From Candidatus Marsarchaeota archaeon (GTDB lineage: Archaea; Micrarchaeota; Micrarchaeia; Micrarchaeales; Micrarchaeaceae): DNA of 64,000 nucleotides. Below are positions 40,765 through 48,705 of this stretch, one piece after another. The stretch is from NCBI GenBank assembly GCA_023485295.1, contig JAMCZQ010000001.1, positions 53,936 to 117,935 on the forward strand, given 5' to 3'. Each line of letters starts with the position of its first letter. Positions within the stretch are counted from its first letter, which is position 1. The position numbers and the translations under genes were made by a program. The notes under the pieces were generated by a model. It was given only the letters and a program-made list of their open reading frames with translations. It had not been told where the DNA came from and did not search any database.

Positions 40765-42772
40765 GATATTGGAAAGGCTAGAGCGTTTTGTTGCAGGAGA
40801 AGGAAATTATGTAGATGACATATATGTTGAAAAGCCTTTGTACATGGCTGTCCTGCGAAGCCCATATGGAAGGGCAAAGATAAACAGCATAAAAGGCGGG
40901 ATGAATTTTCACGACATCGACAAGGTGCTGATGTCTGTCGGTGAGGGCGCATCAGAAGGCAGAAAGGCCATAATGCACCCAGTATTTGCAAAAAGCACTG
41001 TCAATTATGTCGGCCAACCGGTTGCTGCGGTTTTTGCAGAGGATCCTTACGAGGCCGAGGACATGCTTGAGACTGTAGAAGTGGACTACGAGCCTTTGGA
41101 TGCTGTCGTAGATCCTGAAGCGGCCATAAAGGCAAAACCCATACACGAAGGAATGAAAAGCAATGTGCTGTCCGACAGATATATAGGCAAAAAGTTCAAC
41201 ATAGACGCAGATATTGTATTGGAGGACCGCTTGGAGAACCACAGGATAGCGACAAATGCAATCGAGCCGCGCGGCATACTTGTCAACTACGTATCCGGCA
41301 ATCTGGTTATATATGCCTCAACGCAATCAGTGTTCAGCATGAAAAATGGCATATGCGGCACGCTTGGGCTCGATGGCGACAAGGTAAGGGTGATACAGGC
41401 AGACACTGGCGGCGGCTTTGGGCTAAAAGGAGGCGTGCAACCGGAATACCCTATCGCGGCTTATGCTGCGCTGCATTATAAAAGGTCGGTCAAGTGGATA
41501 GAAACGAGGAGCGAACACCTTATGGCGGCTAATCAGGGCCGTGGCGCAATAGGCAAGATGAAGCTTTATGCAAACAAAGATGGACGCATGCTCGGCATAG
41601 AGGGCGAGATCGTAGTAGACGCTGGCGCATATGCCGGAGGCATGGCCGAATTCGGGCCTGGCTTCATAGCAATGCAGCTTACTGGCCAGTATGGGATAGA
41701 AAATGGCTATGTGCATGCGATTAGCGTGCTTACTAACAAGGTGCCATACGGCCCTTACAGGGGTGCAGGAAGGCCTGAAGCGGCATTCTTCATGGAGCGC
41801 ATGGTCGACATGCTTGCAGACAAGATTGGCATGGACGATGCAAGGATCAGGCTGCTTAACTCTACCAGGACACAGTTCAAATCTCCATTGGGGCTTGAGA
41901 TAGATGCATCAAAGCCATTCATGGAAAAAGCCATAAAAAAGCTGGGCTACTCAAAAAGCGGCAATAAAAACGCAGGCCTGAGCTTATTTGTTCTTGTGCC
42001 TGGAGCAGCTCCTGGAGAAAGCGCGAGGATTGCAGTACAGGATGGAGCCGTGCATGTCTGGCTCGGGAGCAATCCACACGGACAGGGGCACGAATTCTTT
42101 GTGAAGAACCTGCTCAGCAAGGAATTCGGCATTCCAAAATCAAAGATAACGCTTGAAGTAACCGACACGGAAAAGATAAAGAGCGGCATAGGCACTTGGG
42201 GAAGCAGATCCGCAATGGTCGGCGGCGCAGCTGCAGTTACTGTTGCAAGGGCCATAAAAGAGGAAGTTGCCAAGAGGAATGGCAGATACTCGCCAAAAGC
42301 GCTTCTGGCAGGCGATTACGACCATTTCGAATTTTACAAGTACAATGGCAGCATAAACGCTTTCGGTGCTAACCTTGCGTTCGCGCATGTGGAAAGCATA
42401 GGCAGAGTGCGCGTTGACGAGGTGAGGGCGTTCTATGATGTAGGCAATGCGCTTGACATGGGCATGGTAAAAGGCCAGATAAGCGGTGGCATTGTACAGG
42501 GTGTTGGCCAAGTGGCAGGTGAAGAGGTCATATACGATTCTAACGGCCAGCTTCTCACGTCAAGCATTTCTGCTGCGGGACTTGTAAGGGCTGCCGCAAT
42601 ACCAAAAATGCGCATAGCAGTGGACCAAAATCCATCAAGCCTTCCGCACAAGGCCAGGGGTCTCGGCGAAGCGCCTACCATAGGCACGCCTGCGGCAGTA
42701 GTCAGATCAATTGAAAAGGCATCGGGCAGGCGCATAAGGGAAACGCCGATTACTGAAGACGCATTACTTTAA
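40733..42772 (+). CDS. Molybdenum hydroxylase large subunit (aldehyde-type, not form I CODH)
   Basis: The 679-residue protein is a xanthine oxidase-family catalytic subunit: GGGFGLKGG, molybdopterin contacts in GSNPHGQGHEFF and the catalytic Glu near residue 645 (RGLGEAPT). The active-site loop reads GPYRGAGR (340-347), not the AYxCSFR with Cys that marks form I CO dehydrogenase. It therefore resembles aldehyde oxidoreductases such as the glyceraldehyde dehydrogenase of Sulfolobus (CutA), which serves the non-phosphorylative Entner-Doudoroff route. It is shorter than the usual 700-800 residues. The substrate is inferred; purines or other aldehydes are possible. Confidence 0.85.
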   Translation: MHLARQVEKGEILERLERFVAGEGNYVDDIYVEKPLYMAVLRSPYGRAKINSIKGGMNFHDIDKVLMSVGEGASEGRKAIMHPVFAKSTVNYVGQPVAAVFAEDPYEAEDMLETVEVDYEPLDAVVDPEAAIKAKPIHEGMKSNVLSDRYIGKKFNIDADIVLEDRLENHRIATNAIEPRGILVNYVSGNLVIYASTQSVFSMKNGICGTLGLDGDKVRVIQADTGGGFGLKGGVQPEYPIAAYAALHYKRSVKWIETRSEHLMAANQGRGAIGKMKLYANKDGRMLGIEGEIVVDAGAYAGGMAEFGPGFIAMQLTGQYGIENGYVHAISVLTNKVPYGPYRGAGRPEAAFFMERMVDMLADKIGMDDARIRLLNSTRTQFKSPLGLEIDASKPFMEKAIKKLGYSKSGNKNAGLSLFVLVPGAAPGESARIAVQDGAVHVWLGSNPHGQGHEFFVKNLLSKEFGIPKSKITLEVTDTEKIKSGIGTWGSRSAMVGGAAAVTVARAIKEEVAKRNGRYSPKALLAGDYDHFEFYKYNGSINAFGANLAFAHVESIGRVRVDEVRAFYDVGNALDMGMVKGQISGGIVQGVGQVAGEEVIYDSNGQLLTSSISAAGLVRAAAIPKMRIAVDQNPSSLPHKARGLGEAPTIGTPAAVVRSIEKASGRRIRETPITEDALL

Positions 42773-43381
42773 TCCTGCATCCTTGAGCAGCTCTTTCAGG
42801 TAGCCTGCATCTACGGAAAATGAGCCGATAGCCAGAAGCCTGTATTTCCTGCCTGCTCTTGCTATGACAGTAACGGCAGCATTCTTAGTCGTGATGCCTT
42901 TGCCTGAAAATGCGTCATAGCCTATTATGCTTCTTGCAAAATAGCTTATTGTAGATTCATGGCTCACTATCAGTGACGTGGTGCCTTCTGGAACAGATTC
43001 TGCAAATGAGCCTACCCTGTGCACCATCGAATCAAACGACTCGATGTAGCTGGCAAATTTGCGCTTCTCGAGCATTGGCAGTTCCCATGCGCCGTCGTTG
43101 GCATTTTTTCCTTCAAGCTTACCGAAGCCGCGCTCAGTAAGCCTTTTGTCCACATTTATTTGAAGGCCATGGTATCTGTTGAGTATGCGTGCAGTTTCAA
43201 GCGCACGCCTGATCGGGCTGGAATAGAGCACGTCGAAATGCACATCCTTAAGCATCTTTGCAGTCCTGAGCGCCTGAGCCTTGCCAGAATCTGTCAATGG
43301 ATAGCCTTCGGTAGTTGAAGCGAGAATGTCCCTAGCATTGCTTTCTGCTTGTGCATGCCTTACAAAAACCAAGACTCTCAT
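42764..43381 (-). CDS. Histidine phosphatase (phosphoglycerate mutase-like)
   Basis: This 205-residue protein has the phosphohistidine motif RHAQAESN at the N-terminus, RALETA near residue 60, the acid ERGFG and the second His in VSHEST near 145. RHG is changed to RHA, which is common in the superfamily. Members remove phosphate from sugars, nucleotides or cobalamin precursors. It overlaps the large hydroxylase subunit at the convergent end by 9 nt, and lies 22 nt behind the sulfite-oxidase-fold gene on the same strand, so those two form a pair. Confidence 0.8.
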   Translation of the reverse strand: MRVLVFVRHAQAESNARDILASTTEGYPLTDSGKAQALRTAKMLKDVHFDVLYSSPIRRALETARILNRYHGLQINVDKRLTERGFGKLEGKNANDGAWELPMLEKRKFASYIESFDSMVHRVGSFAESVPEGTTSLIVSHESTISYFARSIIGYDAFSGKGITTKNAAVTVIARAGRKYRLLAIGSFSVDAGYLKELLKDAGLK

Positions 43382-43403
43382 AAAAGCACTTTTGCAATCT
43401 CAT

Positions 43404-44048
43404 CTATTTGCTCTCTTCTTTTTCTTCCGTGTCATCGTCCCTGCTTCCGAAGAATACAAGCTTGTTGACGAAGTTAAGCCCTGGCCAATACCTTTCCTCC
43501 TTGTTGTAGTCCCCGCGCATGTTGTAGCCGCGCTTCTCCCAAAATCCAGGCTTGTTTTCTTGCATTACCTCTATGCCGTCCAGCCATTTGGTGCTCTTCC
43601 ATAAATACAGCGTCGGTATAAATGCCCGCACAGGGCCACCATGGTCCTTCTCCAGTGGAAGACCGTTGAATTTGAATGCCACCATGCATTCATCGTTTAC
43701 GTACTCCGTAGGCACGTTTGCAGAGTAGCCCACATACGAAGAGCGCAGCATCAGGAATTTCCCTTTCGGCTCTGCCATGCTTAGTATATATTTAAGCTGA
43801 ATGCCCTCCCACTCATCGCCAATCCTTGACCACCTCGTGACACAGTGTATATCGACAGTCTTCTTTATCATCGGCATTGACATGAGCTGCTCCCAGCTGA
43901 AAGAGAGCTCATTCTTCACTGCTCCGTATACCCTGAGCCTGTAGGACTTGAGGTCTATGCTTGGGGCCACGCTTGCGCTGAGCACAGGGAAGTTTTTTGT
44001 CAGTATTTGGCCGTGTGGAAGGCTTGGCATTGCAACATCAGCTATCAT
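43404..44048 (-). CDS. Sulfite-oxidase-fold molybdopterin protein
   Basis: The 214-residue protein fits the oxidoreductase molybdopterin-binding domain (SUOX/YedY). The Mo ligand is Cys69 in DIHCVTRWSR, with WEGI and LPLEKDHGGPVRAF following. YedY/MsrP-type proteins reduce methionine sulfoxide; sulfite oxidases oxidise sulfite. There is no signal peptide or haem domain, so it is cytoplasmic here or needs a partner. It is the second molybdenum enzyme in 5 kb. Pairing with a histidine phosphatase is unexplained. The C-terminus is short, acidic and disordered. Confidence 0.8.
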   Translation of the reverse strand: MIADVAMPSLPHGQILTKNFPVLSASVAPSIDLKSYRLRVYGAVKNELSFSWEQLMSMPMIKKTVDIHCVTRWSRIGDEWEGIQLKYILSMAEPKGKFLMLRSSYVGYSANVPTEYVNDECMVAFKFNGLPLEKDHGGPVRAFIPTLYLWKSTKWLDGIEVMQENKPGFWEKRGYNMRGDYNKEERYWPGLNFVNKLVFFGSRDDDTEEKEESK

Positions 44049-44198
44049 TTTTGTTTACGCGATTTTCGCTTGACATGCTTTTGCTTATGCACCGCTTATT
44101 TATCGCACAAGAAATTATAATAGCCTGCTTATTTTTATTTTTGTGCAAGTAACAGATATTGCTTTAATTCTTCCTTTTATTATAATAAATCGATATTG

Positions 44199-46172
44199 AT
44201 GCGTGCGGCTATTCTTGCATTGACCTTAGTCTTGCTTATGCTTGGAAGCACTGGCCATTATAGCTATGCTGCTGCATCAAATTCAAACTTGGATGCTAGC
44301 GTCAATGTGCAATGCCCATTCGCGCTAAAGCTCGGGACGCAGGGAGTTTACGCTACCGCGGTGGCAGAAGCGAATTTCACAATTGCGACACTGTACAACT
44401 GCACCATAAGCGATATCACCGGGAATTTTTCCATACTCTACCCAAACGGCACTGCCGTATACAGCCTTTACACAAAGGGCATAAATGCAAGCGAAGAGCC
44501 CACCCTGTATAAGTTTTATTTCAATGCTTCAAAAATCCCCTCAGGCACATACAATGCTGAGATTTCATTTTCCCTTGCAAATTTCACAAACACTTCTTCT
44601 ACAAAGATCCTGATAAACAGGCCAGCGAATGTGACGATAACAAATTTTTCCACAAGCAGCCTGGTAACCCAGCATGGCATACAGTATTTTGACATAGGCA
44701 TAAAAAATAACGGAGGCTTCGCAATATCCAATGCCATAAGCTGGCGCATCAGGGTTGTCGAGCCTTCCAACGCCACCATAGGCTCAGTATCGAACTATTC
44801 ATTATCACCGCTCCAGAACCTCAGCATCAGGGTAGCTGCCGCCAATACCACCGCCCTGCCTGGCGTGTACAAAGCGTTGCTGAATGTCAGCTACAGCGTA
44901 AACGGAGTGCTCCACAGCAAGCTCTTTTCGCTTAATTATACTGTTAGAGCTTTGCCTACGCCTGCGCCGCCGAAAGTTTCAGTGACTGTGCTGCCTGAAT
45001 TCTCAGTGATGTCCTATCCTTTCGCGGTATCGCTGTACAACGGCGGCTCCCAAAGCTATCTGATAGACATGAGGAACAACGCCAACGTTACGGAATATTT
45101 CAATCTGAGCGTTCCTACACCTGATGGCAAATTCATCAACCTTTCGGCTTACAAGATTGCGATACTGCCGAAGCAGACTGTAGGCATAAGCGCGCTTATA
45201 AGCGCACCCTCAGATGCAAGCCCCGGCCAGTATGAAATACCTATCAATATAACGGCTTATATAAATCACACCTATGCGCACGAGCTGCTTTTCACCACGT
45301 TGAATATATTAAACTACTCGACCGGGCTGCCAGCAGTCAGCATAACCCTGTCGAATAACACTAATGATGCATCTGGCGTAGTTGAGATAACCAACCCAAC
45401 TGGAAGCAACATGACTAACGCAGTGGTAAAGACAATGCTGCCTAAGCCGATAGCGCACATGCAGCAGCAGATAAGCGCGTACGGCCTGCCATACAGCATA
45501 GGGACTGAAAACGGCAGCTATGTCATAACGTGGTACGTGAGCTCGCTGCCTAAGCTGTCAAGCACATACGGGTACTTTTCCATAAGCAACATAACGAGCC
45601 AGACGCTCCTGACCCAGGTGTCTGGCATTGTGTCTGTACCAAGCGTTCCAACTTCGACAAGCCTGCTCAGGATAATCGACATAAATGTACCTGAATTCTA
45701 TGCCAACAGCACTAACCTCATAAGTGCAACGATATTCTATTCTGGAACAGCAACACAGCAGATAAGCGCATACATGAGCGGGCAGGCAGGAGTAAGGATA
45801 TACAATGCTTCGCAGTACGCCAACGCCACGCCGAACAGCGCAGTGCAATTCAATTTCCCAGTGCGCATAAGCGAAGCGGGCACACAGCTGCTAGGCTTTC
45901 GTGCATCTACAAGCGGCGCAAACATAACAGAGAGCATACCAGTGGTGGTGCTGCCTAAGCAGGTGAGCACAACAGTGCCGCCAACAGTAACCACGGTAAA
46001 GCCTTCTATAGTCACGGCAAAAAACATTGCCAGCTATGTGGAGATTGCAGCAATAATACTAATAATAGCTATAATTATAATAGGCATAGGAATGCTTATG
46101 AATAGGCCAAGGTATAACAAAGACAGGGCTGAAAAGCTAAGGACCATAAAGAATGCAATAAAAAGGGAGTAA
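44199..46172 (+). CDS. COG1361-type surface protein coupled to a MinD-like ATPase
   Basis: The 657-residue protein has a signal peptide (cut near AYAA), several CARDB/COG1361-like beta-sandwich domains (one with NNATTEYFNLSV-like pattern), a stalk with a Thr/Val/Pro-rich part (about 587-606), and a membrane segment (about 612-632). The cytoplasmic tail NRPRYNKDRAEKLRTIKNAIKRE is basic and helical. It starts with ATG 44199; a TTG one codon earlier is possible. The MinD-type gene follows 1 nt after its stop. The tail could contact the ATPase. Glycosylation sites are numerous. Confidence 0.75.
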   Translation: MRAAILALTLVLLMLGSTGHYSYAAASNSNLDASVNVQCPFALKLGTQGVYATAVAEANFTIATLYNCTISDITGNFSILYPNGTAVYSLYTKGINASEEPTLYKFYFNASKIPSGTYNAEISFSLANFTNTSSTKILINRPANVTITNFSTSSLVTQHGIQYFDIGIKNNGGFAISNAISWRIRVVEPSNATIGSVSNYSLSPLQNLSIRVAAANTTALPGVYKALLNVSYSVNGVLHSKLFSLNYTVRALPTPAPPKVSVTVLPEFSVMSYPFAVSLYNGGSQSYLIDMRNNANVTEYFNLSVPTPDGKFINLSAYKIAILPKQTVGISALISAPSDASPGQYEIPINITAYINHTYAHELLFTTLNILNYSTGLPAVSITLSNNTNDASGVVEITNPTGSNMTNAVVKTMLPKPIAHMQQQISAYGLPYSIGTENGSYVITWYVSSLPKLSSTYGYFSISNITSQTLLTQVSGIVSVPSVPTSTSLLRIIDINVPEFYANSTNLISATIFYSGTATQQISAYMSGQAGVRIYNASQYANATPNSAVQFNFPVRISEAGTQLLGFRASTSGANITESIPVVVLPKQVSTTVPPTVTTVKPSIVTAKNIASYVEIAAIILIIAIIIIGIGMLMNRPRYNKDRAEKLRTIKNAIKRE

Positions 46173-46173
46173 T

Positions 46174-46944
46174 ATGTCGCCGTATATGATAAGGATTTCT
46201 TCGCAGAAGGGCGGCGTGGGGAAAACTACAATAGCGGTAAACCTCGCAGTTGCACTGCAGCTCATGGGCTACGACACGCTGCTTGTTGACGGCGATACCG
46301 TAAACCCGTCAATAGGCTTCCATCTTGGCTTGGAGGACGTGAACCAGGGCACTTGGAACCTGCTCAACGGCAGTGCAAAGCTCGTGCAGGTGAGGGTTAC
46401 GCACCAGCCAAGCGGCCTGCACGTTGTGCCAGGGGCGCTGACCCAGCAGGAGTATATTGTGGATGACAAAATGCTTTCTAGATTTCACTCGGTAATAGAG
46501 CCCACAAGCTACAAGTTTGTCATAGTAGATACAATGCCAGGCTACACGTCAGAGCACATGGGAAATTATTACGATGAGGCTCTGCTTGTGTCGACTCCGG
46601 AAATGGCGAGCGTAGCAAACATAATAAGGCTGTCCACGTGGTTTGACAAGATGCACCTTAAGCACAGCCTTGTCCTCAACAAGATAAAGAACAAGCGCTA
46701 CGAGCTCAGCGTCAGGGAGATAGAAGAGATGTACGAGAACAAGATTTATGCAAAGCTTCCTGACGATGACGTTGTGCCGCTAAGCATAGAGGAGCACATA
46801 CCTGCATACATGTTCAAGAAGAGGTGCAAGTTCTCCAGCGCAGTAGGCAGCCTTGCTGGATTCTACGCCGCAAAAGTCAGCGATCAGGTTAGTTCAGGCG
46901 CAGTAAAAAGGCGCCGACGTATCTTCGGCTTGCGCCCAGGCTAA
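46174..46944 (+). CDS. MinD/ParA-family ATPase
   Basis: The 256-residue protein has a deviant Walker A, QKGGVGKTT (11-19), switch I Asp in LVDGDTVNPS, and Walker B FVIVDTMPG. It continues to the end with the MinD/ParA fold and a C-terminal basic part (KRRRRIFGLRPG) that may bind membrane. Such ATPases position cell division, flagella or other complexes. Here it is linked, with a 1-nt gap, to a surface protein gene, which suggests local placement of that protein. No MinC or MinE is present, as is usual in archaea. It could also be a regulator of surface assembly; the evidence is the coupling alone. Confidence 0.8.
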   Translation: MSPYMIRISSQKGGVGKTTIAVNLAVALQLMGYDTLLVDGDTVNPSIGFHLGLEDVNQGTWNLLNGSAKLVQVRVTHQPSGLHVVPGALTQQEYIVDDKMLSRFHSVIEPTSYKFVIVDTMPGYTSEHMGNYYDEALLVSTPEMASVANIIRLSTWFDKMHLKHSLVLNKIKNKRYELSVREIEEMYENKIYAKLPDDDVVPLSIEEHIPAYMFKKRCKFSSAVGSLAGFYAAKVSDQVSSGAVKRRRRIFGLRPG

Positions 46945-46946
46945 GT

Positions 46947-48452
46947 TTATGAGTGTATGCTGTTTAGAGCCTCGGCAGCATATTCCTGGTACGGATTCAA
47001 ATTGTCAGTTAGCGGTTCGTATCCGCTTGCGTTAACGTTTTTGTACAAAAGGCCTTCAAGTGCATAAATCGTCTTCTGTGTGGAGTTGGTAGAATTTGCG
47101 AACAGCGCAGGAAGATTGCTTGGTATGTTCAGAACGCTATGGTTGCTCGCTATAATCACAATTGTCTGGTATGCGGAAAGATTGCCTTCCGGATTTAGCG
47201 GGAAAACGTATAGATACGGGAATACTGCATTGTAAGTTTGATAAACTGCCTTGAAAGGCGCAGAGTATGGGCCCGCAACAGGGCTCTCGAGCACCTGAAT
47301 TACAGAACCGTTCTTCGTAAGGTGAGCCTTCATCTCCTGCACGGCCTGAATGCTTGCCAGCTGGAACGGCATTGAGATCGAAGAGCCGAATGCATCCATT
47401 ATTATAAGGTTGTATTTTTCTTTATTTGTCCTTAGAAAATAGCGTGCATCTTCAGTGTAAATCTTTATCCTGCTGCTGTGGGGCAGGTCAAAATATTTGT
47501 ACGCCAGGCGCACTATGTCAGGATCTATCTCGACGGCAGTTATGTTCGCATTCGTGTCCCTGTATAGGTTTAGCACGTCGGAACCGCCTCCGAGGCCGAG
47601 CACAAGCGCGTTTCCGTCATGATTGGGCCACTTGTCATATATCAATTGCGTGTATTCCTCATAAACGCCCGTGGACGTATAGTTGCTTATATAGTCTATC
47701 GTCTGGAGTGCAGTGTCGGCCCTAAGCGCTATTAGCGTGTTGTTTCCTGAATTGTACTTAAGGACCTGCAGGTAATAATAGGGGGAATATCCCGAATAGA
47801 GAACGCCAGCGCCTGCCGGCTGCGCAAAAACCACCTGAAGTGCCACTATGACGATGGCTGCAGCTATGATTGGAGCAGCTTTGCGCCCAAATATGATTAT
47901 GCCTACCAGCACCAGGATTATGCCTCCGGAGAAAAAGCTCGTATTCAGGCCTATGCTTGGGACAAGGAAGTATCCTGTCAGGAACGCTCCGAGTATGCTT
48001 CCGACAGTTTCTATGGCCGCCACGTCGCCAGCGTTTCCTCCGACCTTTTCTACTTTGGTTGTCTTTAGCCTTATGGCATAAGGCAGAACGGCCCCTAGAA
48101 GAAAGTTTGGAGCTGCGAACAGGACGATCGAAGCCAAAAGCGCACCGTACTCGTAGCCCACACCAATGCTGTAGCCTAGCACACTGCCCGAGAATGACGG
48201 AAGCAGGCACATATATATACCGGATACTATTAGGAATAGGCTCAGGTGCCTCTTGTCCGGGCCCCTGTCAGCAAGCCAGCCACCGAAGTAATATCCTATC
48301 GCAATGCTTGCCAAAACAACGACTATCATGTCGGTCCAACTGTATAGCGTGTCGCCAAGATACGGTGCGATAGCCCTTACCCCTGCTATCTCTATGAACA
48401 TTATCATAAATCCTGCAATAAATACGGCCACTTCCAGCTTTCCAAATTTCAT
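46947..48452 (-). CDS. Membrane protein fused to a spermidine-synthase-like domain
   Basis: The 501-residue protein has an N-terminal membrane half (about six or seven helices, 1-215) and a C-terminal spermidine-synthase-like Rossmann domain (VLGLGGGSDV at about 281-290, AVEIDPDIV, then YTEDARYFL). The aminopropyltransferase active-site motif, normally D-S-T-D-P, reads IIMDAFGSS, without the second Asp. Fused forms like this are known in bacteria and archaea without proven aminopropyl transfer. It is convergent with the MinD gene, 2 nt from its stop. Confidence 0.8.
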   Translation of the reverse strand: MKFGKLEVAVFIAGFMIMFIEIAGVRAIAPYLGDTLYSWTDMIVVVLASIAIGYYFGGWLADRGPDKRHLSLFLIVSGIYMCLLPSFSGSVLGYSIGVGYEYGALLASIVLFAAPNFLLGAVLPYAIRLKTTKVEKVGGNAGDVAAIETVGSILGAFLTGYFLVPSIGLNTSFFSGGIILVLVGIIIFGRKAAPIIAAAIVIVALQVVFAQPAGAGVLYSGYSPYYYLQVLKYNSGNNTLIALRADTALQTIDYISNYTSTGVYEEYTQLIYDKWPNHDGNALVLGLGGGSDVLNLYRDTNANITAVEIDPDIVRLAYKYFDLPHSSRIKIYTEDARYFLRTNKEKYNLIIMDAFGSSISMPFQLASIQAVQEMKAHLTKNGSVIQVLESPVAGPYSAPFKAVYQTYNAVFPYLYVFPLNPEGNLSAYQTIVIIASNHSVLNIPSNLPALFANSTNSTQKTIYALEGLLYKNVNASGYEPLTDNLNPYQEYAAEALNSIHS

Positions 48453-48705
48453 GCCATCATCAAGAATCTTCGCATAGGTTTTATAATATTTTGAAGCAAG
48501 TGCTACTGTTTTTTACGAATATATGCACTTATCAGATTAAGAACTTTTCTGTAATGCATGCGCTTTGATGTGCTACCGATATGCGCTGGCAATCCTGTTA
48601 TAACTCCGTTAGGGTTATTCAGACCTATTAAGGAATCGGGTCTTGTGCAGGGTTGGCCTTAGATATCCTTTTATACTTTTTTTGCCTTCTATAAAGCAGG
48701 TCAAT

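Noticed and set aside
40733..42772. Form I carbon monoxide dehydrogenase
   Set aside because: The large subunit lacks the Cys-containing AYxCSFR loop and reads GPYRGAGR instead, so CO oxidation is not supported even though a CoxG-like gene is adjacent.
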